DNA from: Pseudomonas paralcaligenes
Lineage (GTDB): Bacteria > Pseudomonadota > Gammaproteobacteria > Pseudomonadales > Pseudomonadaceae
Direction of reading: 5' to 3'
Length of the DNA: 64,000 bases
Assembly (NCBI RefSeq): GCF_019655855.1
Contig: NZ_BPFX01000004.1
Location: 372,001-436,000 of the forward strand
The position numbers and the translations under genes were made by a program. Under the pieces are notes generated by a model, which saw nothing but the letters and a program-made list of their open reading frames with translations, searched no databases and was not told the origin of the DNA. Of the stretch, positions 25,739 to 35,591 are shown one piece after another (position 1 is the stretch's first letter; the number at the start of each line of letters is the position of its first letter).

Positions 25739-28174
25739 ATGCGCCACGACCAGCACCACCCTCTCCAACCCACCCGGCCACTGGCCCGCGCCATCCGCGG
25801 CGCCGCCCTCGGCCTGCTGGTCGTTGGCACGGGCCTGACCGCTCAGCCCCTGCTGGCGGAGCCGGCCGACCAGCAACAAGTCCGCCACTATCACATCCCG
25901 GCAGGCTCGCTGAGCGCCGCGCTGGCCGAATTCGCCGGCCAGGCCGGCATCACCCTGCCGATCGACCCGGCGCTGGTGGAAGGCAAGCGCAGCCCAGGCC
26001 TGGACGCCGCCACCGGCATTGCGGAAGGCATGCAGCGCTTGCTGCAGGGCACCGGCCTGCGCGCCAGCCCAGCGGGCGATGGCTCCTGGGCACTGTACCC
26101 GGCGGGCGACGGAACGGCGGTGGAGCTGGGTGCGACCAACGTCAACGCGGGAGGGCTGGGCGCCACCACCGAAGGCAGCGGCGCCTACACCACCGGCGCA
26201 ATGCAGACGGCGACCAGGCTGCCGCTGTCGATCAGGGAAACCCCGCAATCCGTCACGGTCGTGACGCGCCGGCAAATGGACGATCAGAACCTCAACAGCA
26301 TTGCCAGCGTGCTCGAAAGAAGCCCCGGCATCTCCCTGAACCACTACGAGAGCGACCGTCTCAATGCCACCGCGCGGGGCTTCCCGATCACCAAGATCCA
26401 GTACGACGGGCTGTCGTCCCTGGACGACGGGTTCGGCTACGAGACCGACTGGCAGTCCGACACGGCCATCTATGACCGAGTGGAGATAGTCCGCGGGGCG
26501 ACCGGCCTGATGACAGGCACCGGCGAACCCTCCGCCGCCATCAACCTCGTCCGCAAGCGACCCACCGCCGACTTCCAGGGCCATGTCCAGGCCAGCGCGG
26601 GTAGCTGGGACACCTATCGAGGCGAACTGGACCTGTCGGGCCCCCTGGTGGCCGAGGGCAATGTCCGTGGCCGGATGGTCGCCACCCATGGCGACCGCCA
26701 TTCCTACCTGGATCACTACAGCAAGGACCAGACCGGGCTGTACGGCATCCTCGAGGCGGACCTGGCGGCGGATATGCTGTTCACCGTCGGGCTGGACTAC
26801 AGCACCAGCCACACCAATGGCGCCACGCATGGCGCGCCCGTGCCCATGTACTACTCCGACGGCAGCCGTACCCACCTCTCGCGCTCGACCACCACCGCCG
26901 CGGACTGGGCCTATCTCGACGCCGAACGCATCGCCAGCTTCGCCAGCCTGGAAAAGACCTTCGCCAATGACTGGAAAGCCCGCTTGCAATACACCTACCG
27001 GGAAAACGAGGCGACGCCGAAGCTGCGCTACATAGACGGTTTCTTCGACCGGACCAGCGGGGCGGGCAATCTCTGGGTGGGCGGCACCTACTACGACATC
27101 GACGAAAGACAGAACGCCGTCGACTTTTCCGCCACCGGCCCGTTCGCGCTGCTCGGACGCGAGCACGAGCTGGTCCTCGGCTACTCGTATCAGGATCATG
27201 TGGAACACCGCAGATTCCACCCGCGCATCAATACGCCGCCGCTGAACAGCTTCTACGACCTGCCAGGCTACGAAGGCCCCGAATTCGGCGAGTGGTACAG
27301 AACGGATAACCCGATCGACATCAAGGAACGGCAGGACGCCTTCTACCTCGCCAGCCGGTGGAACCTGGCCGACGCACTCAAGCTGATCACCGGGCTGCGG
27401 GTCAGCAACGTCGATTACGAGCTGACCGACTGGGGCATCACCAGCAAGGCCCGATACAGCAGCGAACTGACGCCTTACGCCGGCCTGGTCTACGACATTT
27501 CCGAGCACTACTCGGCCTATGTCAGCTACACCGACATCTTCCAGACCCAGACCGCCCGGGACCGCAACGGAGCCCTGCTGGAGCCGGTGCTCGGCAGCAA
27601 CTACGAGGCAGGTCTGAAAGGCGAGTTCTACGGGGGCAGGCTCAACCTCTCGGCAGCCGCGTTCCTGATCAAGCAGGACAACCTCGCCGAATTCGACATC
27701 ATCGTGAACGACGAATACCGCTACAAGGCGGTCGACGGCGCCAGGATTCGCGGCTACGAGCTGGAGGCCTCCGGCGAGATCCTGCCCGGCTGGAACATGG
27801 CCGGCGGCTTTACCCGGCACATCGCCAGGGGCGGGGACGGCCAGGCCATCCAGACCACCGAGCCGCAGAACATGCTGCGCCTGACCAGCTCGTATCGCCT
27901 GTCGGGCGCCCTGGACAGGTTCACCGTGGGTGGGCACCTGAGCTGGCAAAGCCGGATCTACGAGAAAGGCCGGGGACCGGGCGGGATCGACTCGGAGCAG
28001 GACAGCTACGAGCTCGTCCATCTCTTCGGCAAGTATCAGGTCACGGACGACATCAGCCTCCAGGCCAATATCAACAACCTGTTCGACAAGACCTACTACA
28101 CCGGCATTTCCTACGGCTACGGCAGGTTCGGCGACCCGCGCAACTTCAACCTGACGGTTCGATACGACCTGTAG
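25739..28174 (+). CDS. TonB-dependent siderophore receptor with STN signalling domain (module 1)
   Basis: This 811-residue outer-membrane receptor has a signal peptide (GAALGLLVVGTGLTAQPLLA). An STN domain (RHYHIPAGSLSAALAEFAGQAG, about 47-120) contacts FecR, the plug includes ETPQSVTVVTRRQMDDQ and VEIVRGATGLMTGTGEPSAAINLVRKRP, and a 22-strand barrel ends in NFNLTVRYDL with terminal aromatic/Leu. It imports a ferric siderophore using TonB energy and signals its arrival to FecR. The siderophore cannot be named. With the interrupted fecR upstream, its induction may be lost or altered. Confidence 0.93.
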   Translation: MRHDQHHPLQPTRPLARAIRGAALGLLVVGTGLTAQPLLAEPADQQQVRHYHIPAGSLSAALAEFAGQAGITLPIDPALVEGKRSPGLDAATGIAEGMQRLLQGTGLRASPAGDGSWALYPAGDGTAVELGATNVNAGGLGATTEGSGAYTTGAMQTATRLPLSIRETPQSVTVVTRRQMDDQNLNSIASVLERSPGISLNHYESDRLNATARGFPITKIQYDGLSSLDDGFGYETDWQSDTAIYDRVEIVRGATGLMTGTGEPSAAINLVRKRPTADFQGHVQASAGSWDTYRGELDLSGPLVAEGNVRGRMVATHGDRHSYLDHYSKDQTGLYGILEADLAADMLFTVGLDYSTSHTNGATHGAPVPMYYSDGSRTHLSRSTTTAADWAYLDAERIASFASLEKTFANDWKARLQYTYRENEATPKLRYIDGFFDRTSGAGNLWVGGTYYDIDERQNAVDFSATGPFALLGREHELVLGYSYQDHVEHRRFHPRINTPPLNSFYDLPGYEGPEFGEWYRTDNPIDIKERQDAFYLASRWNLADALKLITGLRVSNVDYELTDWGITSKARYSSELTPYAGLVYDISEHYSAYVSYTDIFQTQTARDRNGALLEPVLGSNYEAGLKGEFYGGRLNLSAAAFLIKQDNLAEFDIIVNDEYRYKAVDGARIRGYELEASGEILPGWNMAGGFTRHIARGGDGQAIQTTEPQNMLRLTSSYRLSGALDRFTVGGHLSWQSRIYEKGRGPGGIDSEQDSYELVHLFGKYQVTDDISLQANINNLFDKTYYTGISYGYGRFGDPRNFNLTVRYDL

Positions 28175-28232
28175 CACTCGCGCCGGCAGGCAGGTGGGCA
28201 AGGCTGCGCTTGTCCACCGTGGCCGATGCCGA

Positions 28233-29099
28233 TCAATCCTCCGCGCTGCGCACCGACTTCGGCGACAGCCGCAGGCTACGCAAGCTGCGCTTGACGCTCT
28301 TGAGGTGGTTGACCAGGTCCGGGCCGCGGGCCATGGCCACGCCCATGGCCAGCACGTCGATCACCACGAGGTGGGCGATGCGCGACGTGAGCGGGGTGTA
28401 GATCTCGGTGTCTTCCTGCACGTCGATGGCCAGGTTGACCGTGGCCAGGTCGGCCAGCGGGGTCTGGCTCGGGCACAGGGTGATCAGCGTGGCGCCGGAC
28501 TCGCGCACCAGGTTGGCGGTGATCAGCAGGTCCTTGGAGCGGCCGGACTGGGAGATGCAGATGGCCACGTCGCTGGGCTTCAGCGTCACTGCGCTCATCG
28601 CCTGCATGTGCGGGTCCGAGTAGGCGGCGGCGGTCAGCAGCAGGCGGAAGAACTTGTGCTGGGCGTCGGCGGCCACCGCGCCGGAGGCGCCGAAGCCGTA
28701 GAACTCGATGCGCTGGGCGTTGGCGATGGCGTTGACGGCGCGCTCCAGCTCACGCGGATCGAGGCGCTCGCGCACCTCCATCAGAGTGTGCAGCGTGGTG
28801 TCGAAGATCTTCAGGCTGAAGTCCGCCACCGAGTCGTTCTCGTTGATGGCGAACTGGCCGAAGCTGGCCCCTGCCGCCAGGCTCTGCGCCAGCTTCAGCT
28901 TGAGGTCCTGGAAACCGCTGCAGCCGATGGCGCGGCAGAAGCGGACGATGGTCGGCTCGCTGATGCCCACCTCGTGGGCCAGGTCGGCCATGGAGCTGTG
29001 CATCACCGCGGAAGGGTCCTGCAGGACGTGATCGGCGACCTTCAGTTCGGACTTGCGGAGCAGGTGACGGGACTGGGCGATATGCTGCAGAAGATTCAC
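28233..29099 (-). CDS. hexR: RpiR-family transcriptional regulator, HexR-type
   Basis: This 288-residue regulator has an N-terminal RpiR helix-turn-helix (LRKSELKVADHVLQDPSAV, VGISEPTIVRFCRAIGCSGFQDLKLKLAQSL) and a C-terminal SIS sugar-phosphate domain (IEFYGFGASGAVAADAQHKF, DVAICISQSGRSKDLL). HexR represses glucose catabolic genes until KDPG binds. I chose the GTG at 29099 (VNLLQHIAQSRHLL) to match family length; the frame runs open to 29168. It is divergent from zwf with a HexR operator between them. Pseudomonas often has another hexR beside edd/glk, so this may be the second copy. Confidence 0.85.
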   Translation of the reverse strand: MNLLQHIAQSRHLLRKSELKVADHVLQDPSAVMHSSMADLAHEVGISEPTIVRFCRAIGCSGFQDLKLKLAQSLAAGASFGQFAINENDSVADFSLKIFDTTLHTLMEVRERLDPRELERAVNAIANAQRIEFYGFGASGAVAADAQHKFFRLLLTAAAYSDPHMQAMSAVTLKPSDVAICISQSGRSKDLLITANLVRESGATLITLCPSQTPLADLATVNLAIDVQEDTEIYTPLTSRIAHLVVIDVLAMGVAMARGPDLVNHLKSVKRSLRSLRLSPKSVRSAED

Positions 29100-29187
29100 G
29101 GGCAGGGCTCTGTTGGCAGCCCGGTGGAAACCGCCGTGCGACGGCCAGCCGGCTCGCTGCGGTTTCACCCGGCCTGTTATGATCGGG

Positions 29188-29215
29188 TTGTAGTGACCTT
29201 GTAGTTATACTACAA
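29188..29215. promoter_or_regulatory. HexR operator between hexR and zwf
   Basis: TGTAGTTATACTACA (29200-29214) fits the HexR consensus TGTARTWWWAYTACA at every position and extends to TTGT/ACAA arms. An extra half-site TTGTAGT lies at 29188-29194, 11 bases upstream. The position between two divergent starts allows regulation of both genes. Confidence 0.88.
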
Positions 29216-29257
29216 GAACGCCCATCCCGCACAGGCAAACCGGCTGGAGGCCCTCCG

Positions 29258-30703
<1,446 letters not shown>

Positions 30704-30808
30704 GCCGTCTGGCCCGCGCGCTCGCCTGAGAACCGCCGCACACATATACTCCGCCCATTCGCCGGCAGGGAGCGCCCAGGCATCTTTCAATCGGTGCGGA
30801 CTCTACTC

Positions 30809-31714
30809 GTGAAAAAGACCTCTTCCCTTGCCGGCCTCTTGCTGGCCTGCCTGACCCTGATTGCTCCCATCGGCCAGGCGGCACCCCAGACCCAGGAACT
30901 CGCCTCCGGCAGCGCCCTGCTGGTCGACCTCAAGACCAACCAGGTCCTCTACTCCAGCAACCCGGACCTGCAGGTGCCCATCGCCTCGGTGACCAAGCTG
31001 ATGACCGCTATGGTGGTGCTGGACGCCAAGTCGTCCCTGGACGAGCAGTTGCCCATCGTCATCCAGGACGTGGCGGAGATGCGCGGCGTCTATTCCCGCG
31101 TGCGCATCGGCAGCCAGCTGAGCCGTCGCGACATGCTCCTGCTGACCCTTATGAGTTCGGAGAACCGCGCCGCCGCCAGCCTGGCCCACCATTACCCGGG
31201 CGGCGTGCCGGCGTTCGTCGCGGCGATGAACGCCAAGGCCCGTGCCCTGGGCATGACCCACACCCGCTACCGCGAGCCGACCGGCCTGTCGGAGAAGAAC
31301 GTCTCCACCGCCAACGACCTGGTCAAGCTGGTCAAGGCCGCCGGCCAGTACCCGCTGATCGGCCAGTTCAGCAGTACCCGCGAGCACGTCCAGCAGTTCG
31401 CCAAGCCGCGCTACAGCCTGGGCTTCCGCAACACCAACAGCCTGGTGCACAAGGACAACTGGAGCATCCAGCTGACCAAGACCGGCTTCACCAACGCCGC
31501 CGGCCACTGTCTGGTGATGCGCACCCAGATGGCCGGCAAGCCGGTGGCCTTCGTAGTGCTGGACGCCTTCGGCAAATACACCCACATGGCCGACGCCAAC
31601 CGCCTCAAGCGCTGGCTGGAAACCGGTCAGGTCACCAAGGTCGCCCCCGCGGCGCTGGCCTACAAGCAGCACAAGCAGGCCGAGCGCGCCAGGAGCATGC
31701 AGGCGGCGCAGTGA
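30809..31714 (+). CDS. pbpG: D-alanyl-D-alanine endopeptidase, PBP7 type
   Basis: This periplasmic low-molecular-weight penicillin-binding protein cleaves DD-crosslinks in peptidoglycan. A signal peptide ([20 protein letters not shown], ending near QAAP) precedes the catalytic motifs SVTK (60-63), SEN (117-119) and KTG (224-226). The length of 301 residues fits the family. The GTG at 30809 gives the cleaner signal peptide than the in-frame GTG at 30794. It is monocistronic, with the PMT-like gene converging on it 24 bases downstream. Confidence 0.93.
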   Translation: MKKTSSLAGLLLACLTLIAPIGQAAPQTQELASGSALLVDLKTNQVLYSSNPDLQVPIASVTKLMTAMVVLDAKSSLDEQLPIVIQDVAEMRGVYSRVRIGSQLSRRDMLLLTLMSSENRAAASLAHHYPGGVPAFVAAMNAKARALGMTHTRYREPTGLSEKNVSTANDLVKLVKAAGQYPLIGQFSSTREHVQQFAKPRYSLGFRNTNSLVHKDNWSIQLTKTGFTNAAGHCLVMRTQMAGKPVAFVVLDAFGKYTHMADANRLKRWLETGQVTKVAPAALAYKQHKQAERARSMQAAQ

Positions 31715-31738
31715 TGCGCTCCGGTGCCCTGGGGCCGA

Positions 31739-33046
31739 CTACCAGGGCGCCAACCCGTAGCTGAGTGGCGCCTGCCAGAGGAAACCCGCCGCCATCGGCA
31801 GCAGCAGCCACAGGGCATGACGCTCCAGGCGCGGCCAGCAGAGGAACAGGCTGCACAGTGCCAGCACGCTGAAAATCAGTGCCGACAGGTAATGGTGGAT
31901 GAACATCACCCGGCCAATCAGCATGAACGGCAGCCAGTTGATCAGATAGCCGAGCAACAACGGCGGCCAGCGCCGATCGCGCCACAGCGTCGGCCGCAGC
32001 AGAAACGCCAGCGCCAGCCCGGCCATGGCCAGCGAGGCGCTCCACCACAACAGGTCGTTGCCGGCCAGGACGATGTCGAGATTGCCCTGGCGCCAGTATC
32101 CCAGGGGCTTTTCGTTGAGCGGCCACTGATACCAGCGGCTGGCATAGGGGTGATCGCTCATGCGCTGGTTGGCCTCGAACATCACCTTGTTCAGCTCCAG
32201 GAAGCGCCCCATCCAGGACAACGGCTGGATGTCCTCGCGCCCGGCGTAGGGCGAACCCTCCAGCGTCTTCTGAAACTCGGCGGATACGTAACCGGCGCTG
32301 TTGCCGGCACCCGGCAATAGCTGCAGATGCACGGCGAAGGTCAGCAGGTAGACCAGCGAAGCCCCCGCCAGCATGAACAGGGCGGTCTTCGCCACGTCCC
32401 GCAGGCGACGCTCGCCCAGCATGAAGGCGAGGTAGTCGAGCAGGATCGGCAGCACCACGAAGGTCAGTGCCACCCATTTGACCGATACCGCCGCGCCGGC
32501 CAGAAGACCGCTCGCCAGCAACCAGCCCGGGCGACGCGAATCGCGGAAGTACAGGTAGCACAGCAGCGATGCGAAACCGGCGGCGAGCAGGAACACGTCG
32601 AAGAACAGGAAGCGCGACTGCACCAGCAGCGCGTTGTCTAGGATCAGCAGGCCGGCGCAGAGCAGCGCCAGGCGTCGCCGGCTGAACAGCTTCCAGGCCA
32701 GTCCATAGCCCAGCAGCGGCAACAGGCTGCCGACCAGGCCGGGGAGAAAGCGCAGCAGCAGGTAGTCATGGCCCTGGTACTGGATGTTCCAGGGCGTCGA
32801 CAAGGCCACCGGCTGGAAATCGAACAGGCCGACGAACCCCGCCACCAGCAGGCGCCCCAGCGGCGGGTGGGTATCGAAATAGAACTCCCCGGTGAAATAG
32901 GCCGACAGGTACTGGGCGAAATAGACCTCGTCGATCACCGCCGAGTCGGGATGGCCGAAGAACGCAAAACGCGTAGCCAGCGAAACCACGAACAACAAGG
33001 CCAGCAGGGCTCCATGCGGCCAACGGCGCAGAAGAGTGGATAGCAT
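31739..33046 (-). CDS. PMT-family (GT39-like) dolichyl/polyprenyl-phosphate-mannose mannosyltransferase
   Basis: This 435-residue membrane glycosyltransferase of the GT-C fold has about ten helices. The first periplasmic loop holds the catalytic D39-E40 (SAVIDEVYFAQYL) and the FDTHPPLGRLL signature, as in protein O-mannosyltransferases. Bacterial members transfer a sugar from a polyprenyl phosphate to proteins or glycans in the periplasm. No partner gene is adjacent. It is the only clear GT-C enzyme in the window, so it could use a lipid-linked sugar such as the D-arabinose donor, but that is speculation. Confidence 0.88.
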   Translation of the reverse strand: MLSTLLRRWPHGALLALLFVVSLATRFAFFGHPDSAVIDEVYFAQYLSAYFTGEFYFDTHPPLGRLLVAGFVGLFDFQPVALSTPWNIQYQGHDYLLLRFLPGLVGSLLPLLGYGLAWKLFSRRRLALLCAGLLILDNALLVQSRFLFFDVFLLAAGFASLLCYLYFRDSRRPGWLLASGLLAGAAVSVKWVALTFVVLPILLDYLAFMLGERRLRDVAKTALFMLAGASLVYLLTFAVHLQLLPGAGNSAGYVSAEFQKTLEGSPYAGREDIQPLSWMGRFLELNKVMFEANQRMSDHPYASRWYQWPLNEKPLGYWRQGNLDIVLAGNDLLWWSASLAMAGLALAFLLRPTLWRDRRWPPLLLGYLINWLPFMLIGRVMFIHHYLSALIFSVLALCSLFLCWPRLERHALWLLLPMAAGFLWQAPLSYGLAPW

Positions 33047-33205
33047 CCAGCATTACTCTCGAGAAGGATTGGCGGCACAGCATGATTGCGGCCGAGCGCG
33101 AAGTCTAAGCGTTCCATTGCCGCAGTTGTCTCGCGCCCAGCCAAGAGTGCAACCCCGCATACAAGCCCGTGCCGGTGAGCGGCGCAATGACTGCCTCGCA
33201 CAGAG

Positions 33206-33232
33206 AGCCCGGCCTGGATGCCGGGCTTTTTT
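33206..33232 (+). terminator. Rho-independent terminator facing plus strand
   Basis: The stem AGCCCGGC / GCCGGGCT (33206-33213 and 33220-33227) has a 6-base loop and is followed by a T run to 33232. No plus-strand gene ends just before it; the nearest one, pbpG, ends 1.5 kb away. A short RNA transcribed from about 33050 onward would explain it. I see no clear promoter. Confidence 0.8.
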
Positions 33233-33250
33233 CCGTGCGGGAACGCAGGC

Positions 33251-33610
33251 TCAGATCGCCAGCTTGCCTTCCACGTCCTGCAGCTTGCGCCGGGCCAGGG
33301 CCAGGTTGGCCTTGACCTTGTCCAGCACGTAGTAGAGGAAGACGCCCTCGTGTTTCACGATCGGGCGGATGATGTGGTACTGCTTGCCCAGCGTGATCAG
33401 CATGTCCTCGATCACGTCGTTCAGGTCCAGGGATTTCATGGTCTTGATCTTGGCGCGTACGACCTCGGTATTGCCCGCCGCGGCCAGCTCCAGATCCACG
33501 CCCGCCCCCGCCTGCCCCATCAGCATGCCGCTGTTGGCGTCCACCAGGGCCGACGCCATGGCACCATCCAGGGTCAGCAGTTCTTCCAGCGATTGTTGAA
33601 TTGCGGCCAT
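33251..33610 (-). CDS. Roadblock/LC7-like small protein
   Basis: This 119-residue protein fits the roadblock/longin-like fold: MAAIQQSLEELLTLDGAMASALVDANSGMLMG at the start, a central helix, and YHIIRPIVKHEGVFLYYVLDKVKANLALARRKL at the end. Such proteins bind and regulate Ras-like small GTPases (as MglB does for MglA). It is the last gene of a four-gene minus-strand cluster, 73 bases after the other roadblock gene. The role is unknown; its partner is probably the GTPase at 34092-34631. Confidence 0.75.
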   Translation of the reverse strand: MAAIQQSLEELLTLDGAMASALVDANSGMLMGQAGAGVDLELAAAGNTEVVRAKIKTMKSLDLNDVIEDMLITLGKQYHIIRPIVKHEGVFLYYVLDKVKANLALARRKLQDVEGKLAI

Positions 33611-33683
33611 CTCTATTACTCCCTCAGTGCGCGCGGTGTATGACGCCCGTGGCTGCGCAGACCACCGGGACGCGAAGATCCGT

Positions 33684-34085
33684 TCAGCTGCAGGCGGCCA
33701 GCCGGGTTGCCATGCGCTTGGCCTGATAGATCAGCTGGCCGAGCGTTTCCTCGCGCTCGGCCACCAGGTTGAGGATCATCGGAAAGCGTGGGTGCGGCAC
33801 ATCGATGATCACGACGTAGCCCTCGCTGGCCTCGATGATCAGGCTCTGCTGAAGGCCCACCGAGCTTTCCTCGCCGGCCATGGCGCCAAGCGCCGAGAGC
33901 GAGCAGGCCATGGCGGCCAGCTTGGTCACCTCCAGGCCGAAGCGTGCCCGGGCGGCGACCTCGAAGCCGTCGCTGGTGGCGATCACCGCCGCGTTCAGGC
34001 CGCCCAGGGCGTTCATCAGTTCGTCCAGCGCCCGCTCGCCATCGTGGCGCAGGCTTTCCGGCATGGCCGGCAGCATCTTGTCCAT
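33684..34085 (-). CDS. Roadblock/LC7 domain protein (MglB-like)
   Basis: The protein has about 133 residues with a roadblock domain: LDELMNALGGLNAAVIATSDGFEVAARAR, LSALGAMAGEESSVGLQQSLIIEASEGYVVIIDV and the LNLVAEREETLGQLIYQAKRMATRL helix. It matches MglB-type regulators of small GTPases. It begins six bases after the GTPase stop; the ATG at 34085 was chosen over the GTG at 34091. It probably acts as activator or effector of that GTPase in a signalling or polarity system. Confidence 0.82.
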   Translation of the reverse strand: MDKMLPAMPESLRHDGERALDELMNALGGLNAAVIATSDGFEVAARARFGLEVTKLAAMACSLSALGAMAGEESSVGLQQSLIIEASEGYVVIIDVPHPRFPMILNLVAEREETLGQLIYQAKRMATRLAACS

Positions 34086-34091
34086 CGGCAC

Positions 34092-34631
34092 TCACTCTCC
34101 CAGGTATTCTCGGCATTCGAGTTGCAGCAGGAGCAGGTCCAGCAGCATGCGAACCTGCTCCGCCTCGCGCACGTCCACGGCCACCACCGGGCAGCGCAGC
34201 GCCCGCTGCTCGAGAAAGCCGGCGTAGTCGTCGAGCGCGGGTTGCGGACAGGTATCCAGGCGGCCGACGCCGATCACGCAGGCGCTCGCGGCGATCAGCT
34301 CGGCGAAGTTTTCCAGGTAGGTGCTCAGGTCCGTCAGCGGCGCGGGGCGGGTGTTGTCGATCAGGATCACCAGGCCGAGGGCGCCCTTGGCGAGGATCTT
34401 CCACATGAAGGCGAAGCGTTCCTGCCCCGGGGTGCCGTACAGGCGCAGGCGCTCGTCGTCGCCCAGGCGCAGCTCGCCGTAGTCGAGGCCGACGGTGGTG
34501 CGCGCCTTGTCCAGCTCGGGGTCGTTGTTCTGCACATCGGTGCTGACCGGCGCGATGTCGCTGATCGCGGCGATGGCCGTGGTCTTGCCGGCGCCCATGG
34601 TGCCGGTGAAGAGGATCTTGTGCTCCTTCAT
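34092..34631 (-). CDS. Small GTPase of the MglA/Arf-like group
   Basis: This 179-residue protein has P-loop GTMGAGKTT (10-18), switch region TTVGLDYGEL, the G3 motif LYGTPGQERFAFMW and a late GVGRLD in place of the usual NKxD, so guanine specificity may be altered. This is the bacterial Ras-like group often paired with roadblock proteins. Its start overlaps the upstream gene stop by 4 bases. It probably cycles nucleotide to control a localisation or signalling process; no target is evident. Confidence 0.82.
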   Translation of the reverse strand: MKEHKILFTGTMGAGKTTAIAAISDIAPVSTDVQNNDPELDKARTTVGLDYGELRLGDDERLRLYGTPGQERFAFMWKILAKGALGLVILIDNTRPAPLTDLSTYLENFAELIAASACVIGVGRLDTCPQPALDDYAGFLEQRALRCPVVAVDVREAEQVRMLLDLLLLQLECREYLGE

Positions 34632-35260
34632 GCGCGCTTCTGCTCCGTCTCGTGCAGCCCCAGGTGGCGACGGATGCGGGCGAACAGGCCCGGCAGAGGC
34701 GTTGCCGCGGCCACGGGCGCGGCGGCAGCCTGCTCCTCGCGCAGCAGGTCGGCGCCGGCCAGGGCGGCGACGAAGGCCTCGCAGGTACCCGGCTCCACGC
34801 CCGAACGGGCGACGAGTTCCTGCAGGCTCATGCTGCGCCCCAGGAGCAGCGTGGCCAGGCGGATGAAGCGCGCATCGCCGCGCAGGTGTTCGGTCGTCGG
34901 CCAGCGCGTCAGACGCAGGGGCATGTCCGCGGGGGCGCGGCGCTGGCCGATGCGCGCCGCCGCCTGCTGCAGGCACTCGAACACTTCGCTGGCACGCAGG
35001 GGCCAATGCACCTGCAGGCACTCGCTGGTGGGGTGGCCGCCGACATGCAGGAGCAGTTGCGAGGGGGCGATGCGGGTCGAGGCGGCGCCGTGGTCTTCTT
35101 CGCCTTCCACCAGCAGGTCCGCCGGGCCCTGTTCCACGTGCTGCCAGCGGGCCCGGGTGCGCCCGCCGAGCAGGCCGACGATGGACTTGAACACGACCTG
35201 ATCGCGCAGGCTCATGTGCGCGAAGCCATAGGTGTACAGACTCTCGACTGGCTGACTCAT
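34628..35260 (-). CDS. Uncharacterised protein heading the GTPase/roadblock operon
   Basis: This protein of about 210 residues has no domain I recognise. It begins MSQPVESLYTYGFAHMSLRDQVVFKSIVGLLGGRTRARW, has LHVGGHPTSECLQVHWPLRASEVFECLQQAAA in the middle, and a winged-helix-like segment (LQELVARSGVEPGTCEAFVAALAGADLL) before an Ala/Pro linker and basic tail. No membrane segment is seen. Translational coupling to the GTPase suggests it works in the same system. AGAGG eight bases ahead supports the ATG at 35260. Confidence 0.7.
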   Translation of the reverse strand: MSQPVESLYTYGFAHMSLRDQVVFKSIVGLLGGRTRARWQHVEQGPADLLVEGEEDHGAASTRIAPSQLLLHVGGHPTSECLQVHWPLRASEVFECLQQAAARIGQRRAPADMPLRLTRWPTTEHLRGDARFIRLATLLLGRSMSLQELVARSGVEPGTCEAFVAALAGADLLREEQAAAAPVAAATPLPGLFARIRRHLGLHETEQKRA

Positions 35261-35549
35261 CACCGATACCTCTCCACGCAGCAGGCCCTACGGGCGGTCC
35301 ATGCATCAGGCTTGATCAGGGGCCGGACGTGGCGTGCGGAAGAGACCATCAGGCGGGGAATGGCAGAACGAGCGTCGAACGACGCCTCGCTTGGCAACCC
35401 CGCGGTCATGGTCTTTGCAGACGTTAGATCGGTGGCTTTGCGTCCCTGGCTTTCGCACAGGTTTGCCCTGGTCAATTACCACGCAGTCTAGTGGGTGATT
35501 TTGCGCTGCCAGGTCGAAAAACGTGATGAAGGTCAAATAACGAGCAATA

Positions 35550-35588
35550 GGCGCCCCGGCGAGCCGACCAGCGTACGGCCGGGGCGCC
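35550..35588 (-). terminator. GC-rich hairpin downstream of the glutamine-synthetase-like gene
   Basis: Arms GGCGCCCCGGC and GCCGGGGCGCC (11 bp, 35550-35560 and 35578-35588) enclose 17 bases just after the stop at 35592. The following minus-strand bases are only moderately T-rich. It is probably a terminator or mRNA end-stabilising structure. The rest of 35264-35591 shows no gene or other element. Confidence 0.5.
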
Positions 35589-35591
35589 GGG

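Noticed and set aside
24659..28201. 1180-codon minus-strand open frame across fecI, fecR and receptor module 1
   Set aside because: Its composition (Gly/Val/Arg/Gln-rich, no domains) is that of an antisense shadow. The plus-strand genes carry unmistakable sigma, FecR and receptor motifs.
30803..31672. 289-codon minus-strand frame opposite pbpG
   Set aside because: The SVTK, SEN and KTG motifs prove the plus-strand gene; the antisense frame has no domain.
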